The notes under the pieces: model-generated
The model's database searches: none
What the model saw: only the letters and a program-made list of their open reading frames with translations
What the model was told of the DNA's origin: nothing
Shown here: piece by piece, positions 38,351-47,542 of the stretch
Layout of the letters: every line of letters begins with the position of its first letter
Numbering within the stretch: the first letter of the stretch is position 1
Position numbers and translations under genes: made by a program
NCBI RefSeq assembly: GCF_025947365.1
Contig: NZ_CP110012.1
Coordinates: 4,774,001-4,838,000 of the forward strand
From: Flavobacterium sp. N502540
Lineage (GTDB): Bacteria > Bacteroidota > Bacteroidia > Flavobacteriales > Flavobacteriaceae
Length of the DNA stretch: 64,000 nt
Reading direction: 5' to 3'

Positions 38351-39871
38351 ATGAATACCACATTGATTCGTACAGAAGTCACCGAAAAAGGAGTCCAGTC
38401 GGACCAGAATTTTTATAAAGATATTTTCCATCAAAACTCCGGAACAGAATACGCTCAGGCCATGAAATTAGCACAGGAACGCGTTTCGAATTTCCTAAAA
38501 AATAATAAAAAACCTTTCAGCGGAATCAAACCTGAAGAAATCAGAGCCAAAGTTGAAGAGATAGATTTTGACACTCCACTACCCGATTACGAAAGTCTGC
38601 TGAACGAAGTAGACGAGCTATATGTTAACCATGCTACAGCCTTCCACCTTCCGGAATATATTGCACACTTAAACTGTCCGGTTGTTATTCCGGCACTAGC
38701 TGCCGAAATTCTGATCAGTGCCATCAACTCCTCACAAGATACTTACGACCAAAGCGCCGGTGGAACTTTTATCGAAAGAAAACTGATTGACTGGACCAGC
38801 GAGCAGATTGGCTATACTCAGGGTGATGGTGTTTTTACAGCGGGAGGCTCTCAAAGTAATTTAATGGGGCTGCTTTTGGCAAGAGATTATTATGCTTTGC
38901 AGTATCAGAAATGGAATATCAAATTGGAAGGTCTTCCTCCTGATGCACATAAATACAGAATTTTTGTTTCGGACAAGGCGCATTTCAGCAATCATAAAAC
39001 TACCTGGATTCTAGGTCTTGGAGAACAGGCAATCGTAAACGTCGGCGTTGATAAAAGATACCGTATGGATCCTGAAAAACTGGAAAAAGCAATTGCAGAC
39101 GAAATTAGAAGAGGAAACATTCCAATTGCGATTACCGCAACAGCAGGTACCACCGATTTCGGTAATGTTGATCCTCTAAAAACCATTGCCGATATTGCCA
39201 ACCGCTATAATTTATGGCTTCACGTAGATGCTGCTTATGGATGTGGATTATTACTGACAGAGAAACAAAGGTATTTATTAAACGGTATCGAACTTGCCGA
39301 TTCTGTAACCATCGACTACCACAAATCGTTCTTCCAACCAGTGAGCAGCAGTGCTTTTATTGTAAAAGACAAACTTCACCTCAACATAATCAAGCATCAT
39401 GCTGATTACCTGAACCCAAAAGAACAAAACTACGATGTGCTTCCGGCTCAGGTTAATAAATCGATTGTTCAGACTACACGCCGTTTTGATGCTTTGAAAC
39501 TTTGGTTTACGCTTCGTTATATGGGTAAGAAAAAACTTGGACAATTTACTGAAGCCTTAATAGAAATCACTCAACAAACCGCTGCCTACATTGAAGCCGA
39601 TCCGAATTTTGAACTGTTATGCCACTCTGATATTGGTATTTTATTGTTCCGCTATCTGGACGGACCCGTTGAATCAAACTCTTGTGACGTCAACAAATAC
39701 ATCAAAGAGAAGCTTTTCTATGGCGGAGAAGTACTGGTAGCCAGCACCAAAGTAAATGGAGAATTCTACCTGAAATTCACCATTTTAAATCCTCTTACCA
39801 CCCTAAATGATATTAAAAACATTCTTAACCTCATAAAACAAAACGGAGATGAATACCACAGACTCAACTAA
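38351..39871 (+). CDS. PLP-dependent decarboxylase for siderophore diamine synthesis
   Basis: The 506-aa protein belongs to the group II pyridoxal-dependent decarboxylases. The PLP lysine is about Lys325 in TIDYHKSFFQP, with the cofactor-binding HVDAAYGCG upstream and TAGGSQSNLMGLL for phosphate binding. Relatives act on lysine, ornithine or 2,4-diaminobutyrate (DesA- or RhbB-like) and supply the diamine for hydroxamate siderophores. The product would be hydroxylated and acylated by the enzymes encoded next. Its 3' end overlaps the next gene by 23 bp, indicating tight coupling. Which diamine is made cannot be told by eye. Confidence 0.9.
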   Translation: MNTTLIRTEVTEKGVQSDQNFYKDIFHQNSGTEYAQAMKLAQERVSNFLKNNKKPFSGIKPEEIRAKVEEIDFDTPLPDYESLLNEVDELYVNHATAFHLPEYIAHLNCPVVIPALAAEILISAINSSQDTYDQSAGGTFIERKLIDWTSEQIGYTQGDGVFTAGGSQSNLMGLLLARDYYALQYQKWNIKLEGLPPDAHKYRIFVSDKAHFSNHKTTWILGLGEQAIVNVGVDKRYRMDPEKLEKAIADEIRRGNIPIAITATAGTTDFGNVDPLKTIADIANRYNLWLHVDAAYGCGLLLTEKQRYLLNGIELADSVTIDYHKSFFQPVSSSAFIVKDKLHLNIIKHHADYLNPKEQNYDVLPAQVNKSIVQTTRRFDALKLWFTLRYMGKKKLGQFTEALIEITQQTAAYIEADPNFELLCHSDIGILLFRYLDGPVESNSCDVNKYIKEKLFYGGEVLVASTKVNGEFYLKFTILNPLTTLNDIKNILNLIKQNGDEYHRLN

Positions 39872-42290
39872 TTTTTACCAACTGGCAGAACAAGTAAACT
39901 ACAAATCCCTGCTCAACTGCTATTGCAGAGAATTTAGCAATTGGATCCAATACGAAGGTGTTCCGAAATACGACCCTGCTTTGGCCGAATTCATGAAAAC
40001 TATCGACCATAGCTCTTTTCTTAAATTTGACTTCACTGCTATTGGTCAGGAAGTTTTTGCTCCCTTGGTTTATTTTTCTGAAAGTGGCGTACATGCTTTC
40101 GGATTTCCTGTAGTGTCACGCACTATTGCAACAGATACATTCAGGGAAATAAATCCAATCGAATTTACGGAACTTGTTGCTGCTTATTCTAAAACAGAAA
40201 ACCCTGATATTGATCCCGTTCCTACGCAAAAACGCATGCAAAACAGCATCGAGAATCTGGCACTTTATCTGGAGCATTACAAAAACAGTGACCGTACAGC
40301 CAACAATCCGGAACAGTCCTTTATAGCTTCTGAACAATCTTTAATCCTGGGACATACTGTACATCCGTTGCCAAAAAGCAGAGAAGGATTTACAAAGGAC
40401 GAATTGGTTCAATATTCTCCTGAAACCCAAGGACAATTCCCGCTCCACTATTTCCTGATTCACCCGGAAAATGTAGCCGAAAAAAGTGCCGAAGACTATT
40501 TGATCACCGATTATTTGAGAAAAGAGGTTTCGCAATTTGCTGATAAAAATGCCAAAGAATTACTGGATTTCTATTCGCAATACAAAATAGTACCAGTTCA
40601 CCCTTGGGAAGCGACTTATTTATTGGAGCAAAAAGAGGTTAAAGAAATGCAGTCTAAACAGCTTCTTTTCAGTTTGGGGCAATTTGGACCTTCTTATGCA
40701 GCGACCTCATCTGTTCGTACCGTTTACAATGCCGACAGTGAATGGATGTATAAATTCTCTTTGCATGTAAAAATCACCAATTCCTTCCGTGTCAATTACC
40801 TACACGAACTTAACCGTGGTTATGATGCAGCGCAGTTGATGAAAACAGATTGGGGAAAAGGCATTCAAAAAGATTACCCACAAATTCAGCTTATTACTGA
40901 TCCTGCGTTCATTACAGTGGTTTATGAAGATCAAATTATTGACGGTTTCAGTACCAGCATTCGTCAAAATCCTTTTCATGGAGCCAACGCCAATAAAAAC
41001 GTGACTCTGGTAGCTTCTTTGACACAGGATAACATTTTGACTGAACTGCCAAGAATCGTAACTCTGATTGAAGAATCGGCCAAAAGACAAGACTTAACAG
41101 TAGCAGACACCGCTATTGCATGGTTCAAACAATACCTGAATATTAGCCTTACGCCTTTAATTGGTATTTTCAACAAATATGGATTTGGTTCAGAATTTCA
41201 CCAACAGAATGTAATGGTTGAATTCGATGAAAATCTTTTCCCTTCAAAATTCTATTTCAGAGACAATCAGGGATACTTTTTCCGTCAGGGACAGGTAGAA
41301 GAACTGGAACGTTTGATTCCGGAATTTGGTAAAGACAGCCGTTCTTTTATTGCCGAAAAAAGAATTATTGATTTCTGGGGGTATTATTTCTTAATCAATC
41401 ACTTGCTTGGAATTGTGAGCGCTTTGGGTAAAAACAAACTTGCCGACGAAAATACGCTGCTTAACCTGATTTACGAAGCGATCAAAAAAGAAGGAGAATC
41501 AGATGTTACAGGTTTAGTCTCTCATTTCACCGAAAGTGTCAAATTAATCGTAAAAGGAAATTTACTAACCAGTTTAAACAATATGGATGAAGCCAGTGCG
41601 CCAAGAACCAATCCGGCGGTGTACAAAACTTTTCCAAATCCTTTAAACAGACACTTTTTCTCTAAAAAACTAATTCAGCCAAAAGCAAACACTACTGTTT
41701 TCAGCCGTTATTTTGAGAAAGAAAATGTAACAATCACTTTGCGTCCGGTAGATGTAGACAAAGATTTGGAGATGCTTCACGAGTGGTTTCACCGCGAACA
41801 TGCTTTGAAAATCTGGCAGATGAACTGGCCAATTCGCGATTTGGAGGTGTTTTACCGTACGCTGCTTCCGGGTGGTCATTCGCACAGTTATATTGGAGAG
41901 GCTAATGGTGTTCCTACTTTTAATATCGAAGTGTATTGGGCGAGCCGTGACATTGTGGGAGAATACTATGACGTACTTCCGTCTGATTATGGAACGCACC
42001 AGTTTATCGCACCAACAGATCCGAAACTAAAATACGGTTCTCCGGCAACACAATCTATGATGGATTTTGTATTGAGCGAATCAAAAGTAGGCAAAATGGT
42101 AGGTGAAGGTTCTGTAGATTCTATCGCTTCGATGATGAACAAAGCCCACGTTGGATTTAAAATTCAAAAAGTAATCGAAATGCCTCATAAAAAAGCCAAT
42201 CTGAACTTCTGCTACAGAGAATGGTACTGGGCTAAATTCCCGGCTGCCGAAGAGTTTCAAAAAAAAATCGTTTCAGCCTCACAAGTTTAA
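39849..42290 (+). CDS. fusion of IucA/IucC siderophore synthetase and GNAT acyltransferase
   Basis: The 813-aa protein joins two siderophore enzymes. Residues about 1-600 form an NRPS-independent synthetase with GHTVHPLPKSREGF, IVPVHPWEATYLLE, SSVRTVYN and EFHQQNVMVEF, the ATP and carboxylate sites of the family. Residues about 617-805 form an AlcB/IucB-type GNAT domain (ITLRPVDVDKDLEMLHEWF near its start), which acylates an N-hydroxylated diamine. In other pathways (rhizobactin 1021, aerobactin) these are separate proteins. The fusion would bring acylation and condensation together. Its ATG lies inside the end of the decarboxylase gene. Confidence 0.9.
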   Translation: MNTTDSTNFYQLAEQVNYKSLLNCYCREFSNWIQYEGVPKYDPALAEFMKTIDHSSFLKFDFTAIGQEVFAPLVYFSESGVHAFGFPVVSRTIATDTFREINPIEFTELVAAYSKTENPDIDPVPTQKRMQNSIENLALYLEHYKNSDRTANNPEQSFIASEQSLILGHTVHPLPKSREGFTKDELVQYSPETQGQFPLHYFLIHPENVAEKSAEDYLITDYLRKEVSQFADKNAKELLDFYSQYKIVPVHPWEATYLLEQKEVKEMQSKQLLFSLGQFGPSYAATSSVRTVYNADSEWMYKFSLHVKITNSFRVNYLHELNRGYDAAQLMKTDWGKGIQKDYPQIQLITDPAFITVVYEDQIIDGFSTSIRQNPFHGANANKNVTLVASLTQDNILTELPRIVTLIEESAKRQDLTVADTAIAWFKQYLNISLTPLIGIFNKYGFGSEFHQQNVMVEFDENLFPSKFYFRDNQGYFFRQGQVEELERLIPEFGKDSRSFIAEKRIIDFWGYYFLINHLLGIVSALGKNKLADENTLLNLIYEAIKKEGESDVTGLVSHFTESVKLIVKGNLLTSLNNMDEASAPRTNPAVYKTFPNPLNRHFFSKKLIQPKANTTVFSRYFEKENVTITLRPVDVDKDLEMLHEWFHREHALKIWQMNWPIRDLEVFYRTLLPGGHSHSYIGEANGVPTFNIEVYWASRDIVGEYYDVLPSDYGTHQFIAPTDPKLKYGSPATQSMMDFVLSESKVGKMVGEGSVDSIASMMNKAHVGFKIQKVIEMPHKKANLNFCYREWYWAKFPAAEEFQKKIVSASQV

Positions 42291-42307
42291 TTCATAAAAT
42301 AACCACA

Positions 42308-43660
42308 ATGAATACAGAAAAAATATATTCGGTAATCGGAATTGGAATTGGTCCTTTCAACCTTGGACTTGCCGCACTTATCGAACCCATTGAAGATTTA
42401 CCTGCACTGTTTTTTGATCAGTCGGAAGGCTTTGACTGGCACCCGGGTTTAATGTTAAACAATGCCACTTTACAGGTTCCGTTCTTAGCCGATTTGGTTA
42501 CAATGGCCGATCCAACGAATAAATACAGCTTCTTAAATTACATCAAACAAAGCGGACGTGCTTATAAATTTTACATCCGTGAAAATTTCTTTATCTACAG
42601 AAGAGAGTACAATGAATATTGCAAATGGGCGGCGGCTCAGTTAAGCAACCTTAAATTTTCGCACAAGGTGATTTCAATTGACCCTGTTGATGATGTGTAC
42701 AAAGTTACGGTGATCCATACTCAGACCTGTGTTACGACTGTTTATTATACGCATAAAATAGTTTTGGGTACGGGAACTTCACCACATGTCCCTGATTTTA
42801 TTGACACCGAAGCTCTTCCAAATGTGATTCATGCCTCTCAATATTTATATTTCAAACCTCAGATTCAGAAAAATGCGTCGGTAACAATCATTGGTTCAGG
42901 ACAAAGTGCTGCTGAGGTATTCCGTGATCTTTTACCGGATACGGAAGACGGATTGCAATTGAAATGGTTTACCCGTTCGTCACACTTCTTCCCGCTTGAC
43001 AATAAATCTAAGCTGACTTTGGAGCTGACTTCTCCGGAATATGTAGATCATTTTCACAGTCTTTCGGCACAAAAAAGAAAACAGCTTTTAGACAGTCAGC
43101 ACGGGCTATACAAAGGGATTGATCACGAATTGATTAACGAGATTTTCGACAGCTTGTACGAGATGAGCTTAGAAGATACGCCACTAAATGTGGAATTACG
43201 CTCTAACATGCGCCTGACTTCGGTAAAAGAAGATACAGATGGTTCGCATTTACTTGATTTTGTACAAACAGAACTGGAGCAGCCTTTCGAGGATCAAACC
43301 GATTATGTGATTCTGGCAACGGGTTACAAATACAAAGAACCTGCTATTCTTTCAGGAATTCAGGACAAAATTGGCCGACTGGAAAATGGCTTATTCAAAG
43401 TACATCGTAATTATACTATTGACAAAAACGGTACGGATATTTTTGTTCAGAATGCTGAATTACATACGCATGGACTTTCGACTCCGGACTTAGGAATGGG
43501 TGCTTATCGAAATTCGTACATCATTAACCAAATCGCTAATCGTGAAGTGTATAAGGTTGAAAAACGCATTGCTTTTCAACAATTCGGGGTACAAAGAGCA
43601 ACTCCTGAATTTTCATCAGCGAATGTTATGGAATTAGTAAACGAGCAAGTAAACCATTAG
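42308..43660 (+). CDS. L-lysine/L-ornithine/diamine N-monooxygenase (IucD/SidA family)
   Basis: The 450-aa flavoenzyme has the FAD motif GIGIGPFNLG at residues 11-20, the substrate-region DWHPGLMLNNATLQVPFLAD, an NADPH motif TIIGSGQSAAEVF near 195-207, and the C-terminal ATGYKYKEP. It should N-hydroxylate the diamine made by the decarboxylase using NADPH and oxygen, giving the group that becomes a hydroxamate iron ligand. It lies between the two synthetase genes with short spacers (17 and 22 bp). Confidence 0.93.
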   Translation: MNTEKIYSVIGIGIGPFNLGLAALIEPIEDLPALFFDQSEGFDWHPGLMLNNATLQVPFLADLVTMADPTNKYSFLNYIKQSGRAYKFYIRENFFIYRREYNEYCKWAAAQLSNLKFSHKVISIDPVDDVYKVTVIHTQTCVTTVYYTHKIVLGTGTSPHVPDFIDTEALPNVIHASQYLYFKPQIQKNASVTIIGSGQSAAEVFRDLLPDTEDGLQLKWFTRSSHFFPLDNKSKLTLELTSPEYVDHFHSLSAQKRKQLLDSQHGLYKGIDHELINEIFDSLYEMSLEDTPLNVELRSNMRLTSVKEDTDGSHLLDFVQTELEQPFEDQTDYVILATGYKYKEPAILSGIQDKIGRLENGLFKVHRNYTIDKNGTDIFVQNAELHTHGLSTPDLGMGAYRNSYIINQIANREVYKVEKRIAFQQFGVQRATPEFSSANVMELVNEQVNH

Positions 43661-43682
43661 ATCATACTAAAAATCAACTCAG

Positions 43683-45515
43683 ATGATAACCCCAGAAAAT
43701 ACCTTTAAAGACGCTCAGCACCTCAATGCCGATATTTGGAATCAGGTCAATCGAAACTTACTCGCTAAAAGTATTTCGGAATTGATGCGTGAAGACGTTG
43801 CAAACCCTCAAATAACCGCTAAAGACGAAGATGGTCTTACTCATTTCAGATTAGAAACCGACACAGAGAGTATTTACTATACTTTTTCGGCTTATCCGAG
43901 GTTTCTTAACTATTGGCATATCGTTAAAGACAGCCTTTGTAAAGTTGAGCATGAAGTAAAATTAGATCATATCGATGTCCCAAATTTCTTTATCGAACTT
44001 CAGGAAACTTTTGGCATCAACTCTTTTACCCTGGCCCATTATATCGAAGAGTTACTGCACACCTTATATGCTGATGCTTACATTCAGTCAAACCGCCGTG
44101 TGCCTGCCGCCGAATTAGCCGATGCTGATTTTCAAACGATCGAACACAGTCTTGATGGCCACCCGTGGGTAATTGTAAACAAAGGGCGTATTGGTTTTGA
44201 CTCGGAAGATTATACGAAATACAATCCCGAGTCTGATCAAAGAACACGTTTAATTTGGATTGCTGCTCATAAAAACAGAGCTAATCTGCGTTTACAGACC
44301 AATGTGGACGATCAGGATTTTTATGAAAATGAAATTGGTAAAGAAAAACTGGATGCCTTTAGAAACAAGTTAGAGGCATTGAATGTAGATCCGTATGATT
44401 ATGTTTTTATTCCAGTGCATGTATGGCAATGGCAAAATAAACTTGTGATGCAATTTTCTAATGATATTGCTTCCAAACATCTTATCCCATTAGAGTTAAC
44501 CGAAGACATTTACAGCCCTCAACAAAGCATCCGTACTTTTTTCAACGAAAGTGCACCTCATAAACATTATGTAAAAACATCAATGTCTATTTTAAACACC
44601 AGCCATGTCAGAGGTTTGTCTCCTAAACAATTATTGATAGCGCCACGTTTGACAGAGTATCTGAAAAATGTTCTAAAACAAGACGAGCACTTGCAAAAAA
44701 TGGGAGTTGTACTTTTAGGCGAAGTCGTTTCGGTTACCTATGCCCACCCTAGTTACAGTAAAATTGACAATCCCCCTTACCAGTACAATGAATATCTGGG
44801 TGCTATGTGGCGCGAAAGCCCTATAAATTCCCTTAGAGAAGGAGAGAATTTAATGACGATGGCGGCATTATTATATGTAGACAACACCGGGAAAAGTCTT
44901 GTACAAGAACTTATAGAAAAATCAGGTCTTTCTACAGAACAATGGCTCAAAGCTTATATGACTGCGTATCTTAAGCCCGTGCTTCAGATTTATTACCAGC
45001 ATTCGTTATCTATCGATCCACATGGACAAAATGTGATTCTGATTTTAAAAGATTATGTGCCAACACGTATTGCCTTGCAGGATTTTGTGGGAGATATTTT
45101 AATTAATGAAGAAGCAAAGAAAAAATTGCCACAGGAATTTATTGATAACTTGTTTAATGCCTCTCCAAATCCGGAAAATGCACCGTTAACGATACTTATC
45201 GCCATTTTTGATGCCTTCTTCAGATACCTGAGTCACGTTATGATTACAAACGCTAACTATACAGAGAAGGAATTCTGGAATTGTGTTTACGATATTATCA
45301 TCGAATATCAGGCAGAACATCCTGAGCTTCAGGAAATCTTCGACAAGTACAATATGTTTATACCTGAATTCAAACGTCTTATCTTCAATAGCCGACGTTT
45401 GTATAATGGTTATGAAGAAACGGCAGGATTTCCACACATGAAGAAAAGCGGTTTTGTACCGAATCCGTTACATCAGTTAATCAATGAAGAAATAGTAACG
45501 GCAAAAGAAAACTAA
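43683..45515 (+). CDS. IucA/IucC-family NRPS-independent siderophore synthetase
   Basis: The 610-aa enzyme has the family motifs: SLDGHPWVIVNKGRIGF near 158-174, FIPVHVWQW, QQSIRTFFN, KTSMSILNTSHVRG and DPHGQNVILIL. It should join an activated carboxylate to a hydroxylated amine at the cost of ATP. With two synthetases in one operon, a citrate core carrying two hydroxamate arms (as in schizokinen, arthrobactin or rhizobactin 1021) is more likely than a succinyl-diamine macrocycle, which needs only one. That is inference. Its stop overlaps the exporter's start codon by one base. Confidence 0.92.
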   Translation: MITPENTFKDAQHLNADIWNQVNRNLLAKSISELMREDVANPQITAKDEDGLTHFRLETDTESIYYTFSAYPRFLNYWHIVKDSLCKVEHEVKLDHIDVPNFFIELQETFGINSFTLAHYIEELLHTLYADAYIQSNRRVPAAELADADFQTIEHSLDGHPWVIVNKGRIGFDSEDYTKYNPESDQRTRLIWIAAHKNRANLRLQTNVDDQDFYENEIGKEKLDAFRNKLEALNVDPYDYVFIPVHVWQWQNKLVMQFSNDIASKHLIPLELTEDIYSPQQSIRTFFNESAPHKHYVKTSMSILNTSHVRGLSPKQLLIAPRLTEYLKNVLKQDEHLQKMGVVLLGEVVSVTYAHPSYSKIDNPPYQYNEYLGAMWRESPINSLREGENLMTMAALLYVDNTGKSLVQELIEKSGLSTEQWLKAYMTAYLKPVLQIYYQHSLSIDPHGQNVILILKDYVPTRIALQDFVGDILINEEAKKKLPQEFIDNLFNASPNPENAPLTILIAIFDAFFRYLSHVMITNANYTEKEFWNCVYDIIIEYQAEHPELQEIFDKYNMFIPEFKRLIFNSRRLYNGYEETAGFPHMKKSGFVPNPLHQLINEEIVTAKEN

Positions 45516-46921
45516 TGAAAGAAGCACTTTTAAAAACACGCTCCTTCTTTGGTCTGTTAAGGCGTTCTCTTGCCGGAAGTGAAAAGAACTTCACTTCGGG
45601 CAGCATTAACAAAACCATTCTTTTACTGTCAGTTCCAATGGTGATTGAGCTTCTGATGGAATCACTATTTGTATGTTCCAATCTGTTCTTTGTTAGCCGA
45701 TTGGGTACGAATGCAATTTCAATCGCAGGAGCTACCACTACTTTCATCACCTTTTGTTACTCCGTTTCCATTGGTTTGGGGATAGCGGCTTCAGCGATGA
45801 TTTCCAGAAGAATTGGCGAGAAAAAATTCAAAGCGGCAGGTCAGACCACCATGCAGGTGATTTATGCTACAGTACCCATTGCTGCCCTGATTAGTATTGT
45901 CTGCACCATCTGGACCACCGATATTATGAGTGCCATGGGACTTTCTGATGCTATGGTTAAGGAAGGAAGAACTTACGGCATCGTCATGTTTGCTTCCAGC
46001 GGATTTTTGATTCTTAGAATCGTCGTAAATGGGATCTTCCGAGGTGTTGGAGACGCTTCGACTGCTATGAGAATACTGTGGTTATCCAATGCGTTGAACA
46101 TTATACTGTGTCCGGTATTTATTTATGGCTGGGGTCCTGTTCCGGCATACGGTTTATTGGGAGTTGGACTGGCAACTTTAATTGCCAGAGTAATTGGAGT
46201 GCTGTACCAGGCCTGGTATCTGATAAGGGCCAAAACCATGTTAAAAATTGGTCTGGCACAAATGGTCTTTAATCTTGCTATTTTCAAAAGAGTACTGAAA
46301 CTGGCTTTTGGCGGTACCGTACAATTCATCATTCCGGCATCAAGCTGGGTGTTCATGATTAAAATCATGTCGCATTTTGGCGAAAGTGCTCTTGCCGGAT
46401 ACATTCTGGCACAAAGAGTCACTTCGATTGCTACGATGCCGGCCTGGGGTCTTGGAAACGCCGCAGGAATCTTAACCGGACAAAATCTGGGAGCGAAACA
46501 GCCTGATCGTGCCGAAAAATCGGTTTGGAGAGCGGGAATGTTAAACATGGGATTTCTGGTTTTAATTGGAATTTCCTGGATATTCCTAGCTGTTCCGGTC
46601 ATAAAAATCTTTACTGATATTCCTGAGGTGATCTCTTTTAGTACCATGTACATTCATCTAATTTCTATAGCCTACATATTATTAGGTTATACGATGGTGA
46701 TTTCAAGAGCTCTTAATGCGGCCGGTGAAGTAAAAGTGGTGACGTGGCTATACATCCTGATGTTCTATGTCATACAGATTCCGCTTGCCTATGCTCTGGG
46801 AATTACTTTTGACCTGGGTTCCAATGGTGTTTTTACGGCCATCCTTGTTTCAGAAATTATATTGGCCGTGGCTTGTATCGTCGTCTTCCGAAAAGGAAAA
46901 TGGAAACATACTAAGGTTTAA
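45515..46921 (+). CDS. MATE-family efflux transporter, probable siderophore exporter
   Basis: The 468-aa protein has about 12 membrane helices in two related halves, as in MATE transporters, with SINKTILLLSVPMVIELLMES at the start of the first half. The second half starts near FNLAIFKRVLKLAFGGTVQF. MATE proteins export small molecules using a proton or sodium gradient. The one-base overlap with the synthetase gene places it in the operon, so export of the finished siderophore is the natural role. An array of short palindromes follows the gene. Confidence 0.88.
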   Translation: MKEALLKTRSFFGLLRRSLAGSEKNFTSGSINKTILLLSVPMVIELLMESLFVCSNLFFVSRLGTNAISIAGATTTFITFCYSVSIGLGIAASAMISRRIGEKKFKAAGQTTMQVIYATVPIAALISIVCTIWTTDIMSAMGLSDAMVKEGRTYGIVMFASSGFLILRIVVNGIFRGVGDASTAMRILWLSNALNIILCPVFIYGWGPVPAYGLLGVGLATLIARVIGVLYQAWYLIRAKTMLKIGLAQMVFNLAIFKRVLKLAFGGTVQFIIPASSWVFMIKIMSHFGESALAGYILAQRVTSIATMPAWGLGNAAGILTGQNLGAKQPDRAEKSVWRAGMLNMGFLVLIGISWIFLAVPVIKIFTDIPEVISFSTMYIHLISIAYILLGYTMVISRALNAAGEVKVVTWLYILMFYVIQIPLAYALGITFDLGSNGVFTAILVSEIILAVACIVVFRKGKWKHTKV

Positions 46922-46946
46922 AACTAAACCGGTTCAAAATATGTCA

Positions 46947-47215
46947 CCCCGTTGGGGTTTATTGAAACGATGTTTATCAATTTCTATAAATATTTTGCCC
47001 CGATGAGGCTTAACATTTATAAAAAGCTCCAAAGGAGCATCATATTTATAGAATTTATAACGCATTTTTTGCAAAAGCTCCAAAGGAGCCCCATATCTAT
47101 AGAATTACATTCCGATGAGATTAACATTTATAAAAAGCTCCAAAGGAGCGACATATTTATAGCATTTAGAATGTTTTTTTTGCGAAAGCTCGGAAGGAGC
47201 GTCATATCTATTGCA
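46947..47215. repeat. tandem array of interspersed palindromes
   Basis: Four copies of a palindromic core occur about 54-60 bp apart: GCTCCAAAGGAGC at 47026-47038, 47077-47089 and 47137-47149, and a variant GCTCGGAAGGAGC at 47188-47200. Each is followed by a catATnTaTaGcatt-like stretch and alternates with TTTATAAAAA or TTTTTTGC flanks. A related ACCCCGTTGGGGT palindrome precedes them at 46947. The array sits between the exporter and carrier-protein genes. No protein is supported, and it is not a CRISPR array because the spacers are also repeated. Confidence 0.75.
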
Positions 47216-47282
47216 TATGAATTACATAACAAAACATTAAACAATAAATAAGAATATCAATTTAATATTAAATAATAAAACA

Positions 47283-47525
47283 ATGAGTACAATAGAACAA
47301 TTACACGGAGTATTTGCAAGAGCTTTTGAAATTCCTGTTGAGGCAGTAAACGACGGACTGGAATATCAGGCTATAGCCGAATGGGATTCAATGAGTCATT
47401 TGGTATTAGTAGAAGAACTTGAAAGTACTTACAAAATCTCGATCGAAATGGAAGACATTCTGGAGATGGGAAGTGTAGCAAAAATTAAAGACATCTTAAA
47501 AAAATACGGATTTGAAATCAATTAG
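47283..47525 (+). CDS. acyl/peptidyl carrier protein
   Basis: The 80-aa protein has the carrier-protein fold pattern with the phosphopantetheine site Ser36 in AEWDSMSHLVLVEELE. It would carry an acyl or aminoacyl group as a thioester on its 4'-phosphopantetheine arm. The adenylating enzyme gene starts 17 bp downstream, so the two are almost certainly a pair. It is 361 bp from the siderophore exporter gene, with the palindrome array between, so whether it is cotranscribed with the siderophore genes is open. AATAAATAAGAAT at 47243-47255 resembles half of the iron operator, but weakly. Confidence 0.88.
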   Translation: MSTIEQLHGVFARAFEIPVEAVNDGLEYQAIAEWDSMSHLVLVEELESTYKISIEMEDILEMGSVAKIKDILKKYGFEIN

Positions 47526-47542
47526 AATAGACCACTAAACTT

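Noticed and set aside
46123..46653. 176-aa frame opposite to the MATE transporter
   Set aside because: Antisense shadow of a well supported membrane protein gene.
46947..47215. possible CRISPR array
   Set aside because: Repeats are palindromes with spacers that are themselves repeated, the number is only four and no cas gene is near.
46952..47251. 99-aa open frame with repeated KKLQRS words
   Set aside because: It is created by the tandem palindromes. The repeated peptide follows the DNA repeat and no other coding sign is present.
47243..47255. fourth iron operator before the carrier protein gene
   Set aside because: Only one half resembles the motif (AATAAATAAGAAT); the other half does not match, so it is noted but not called.
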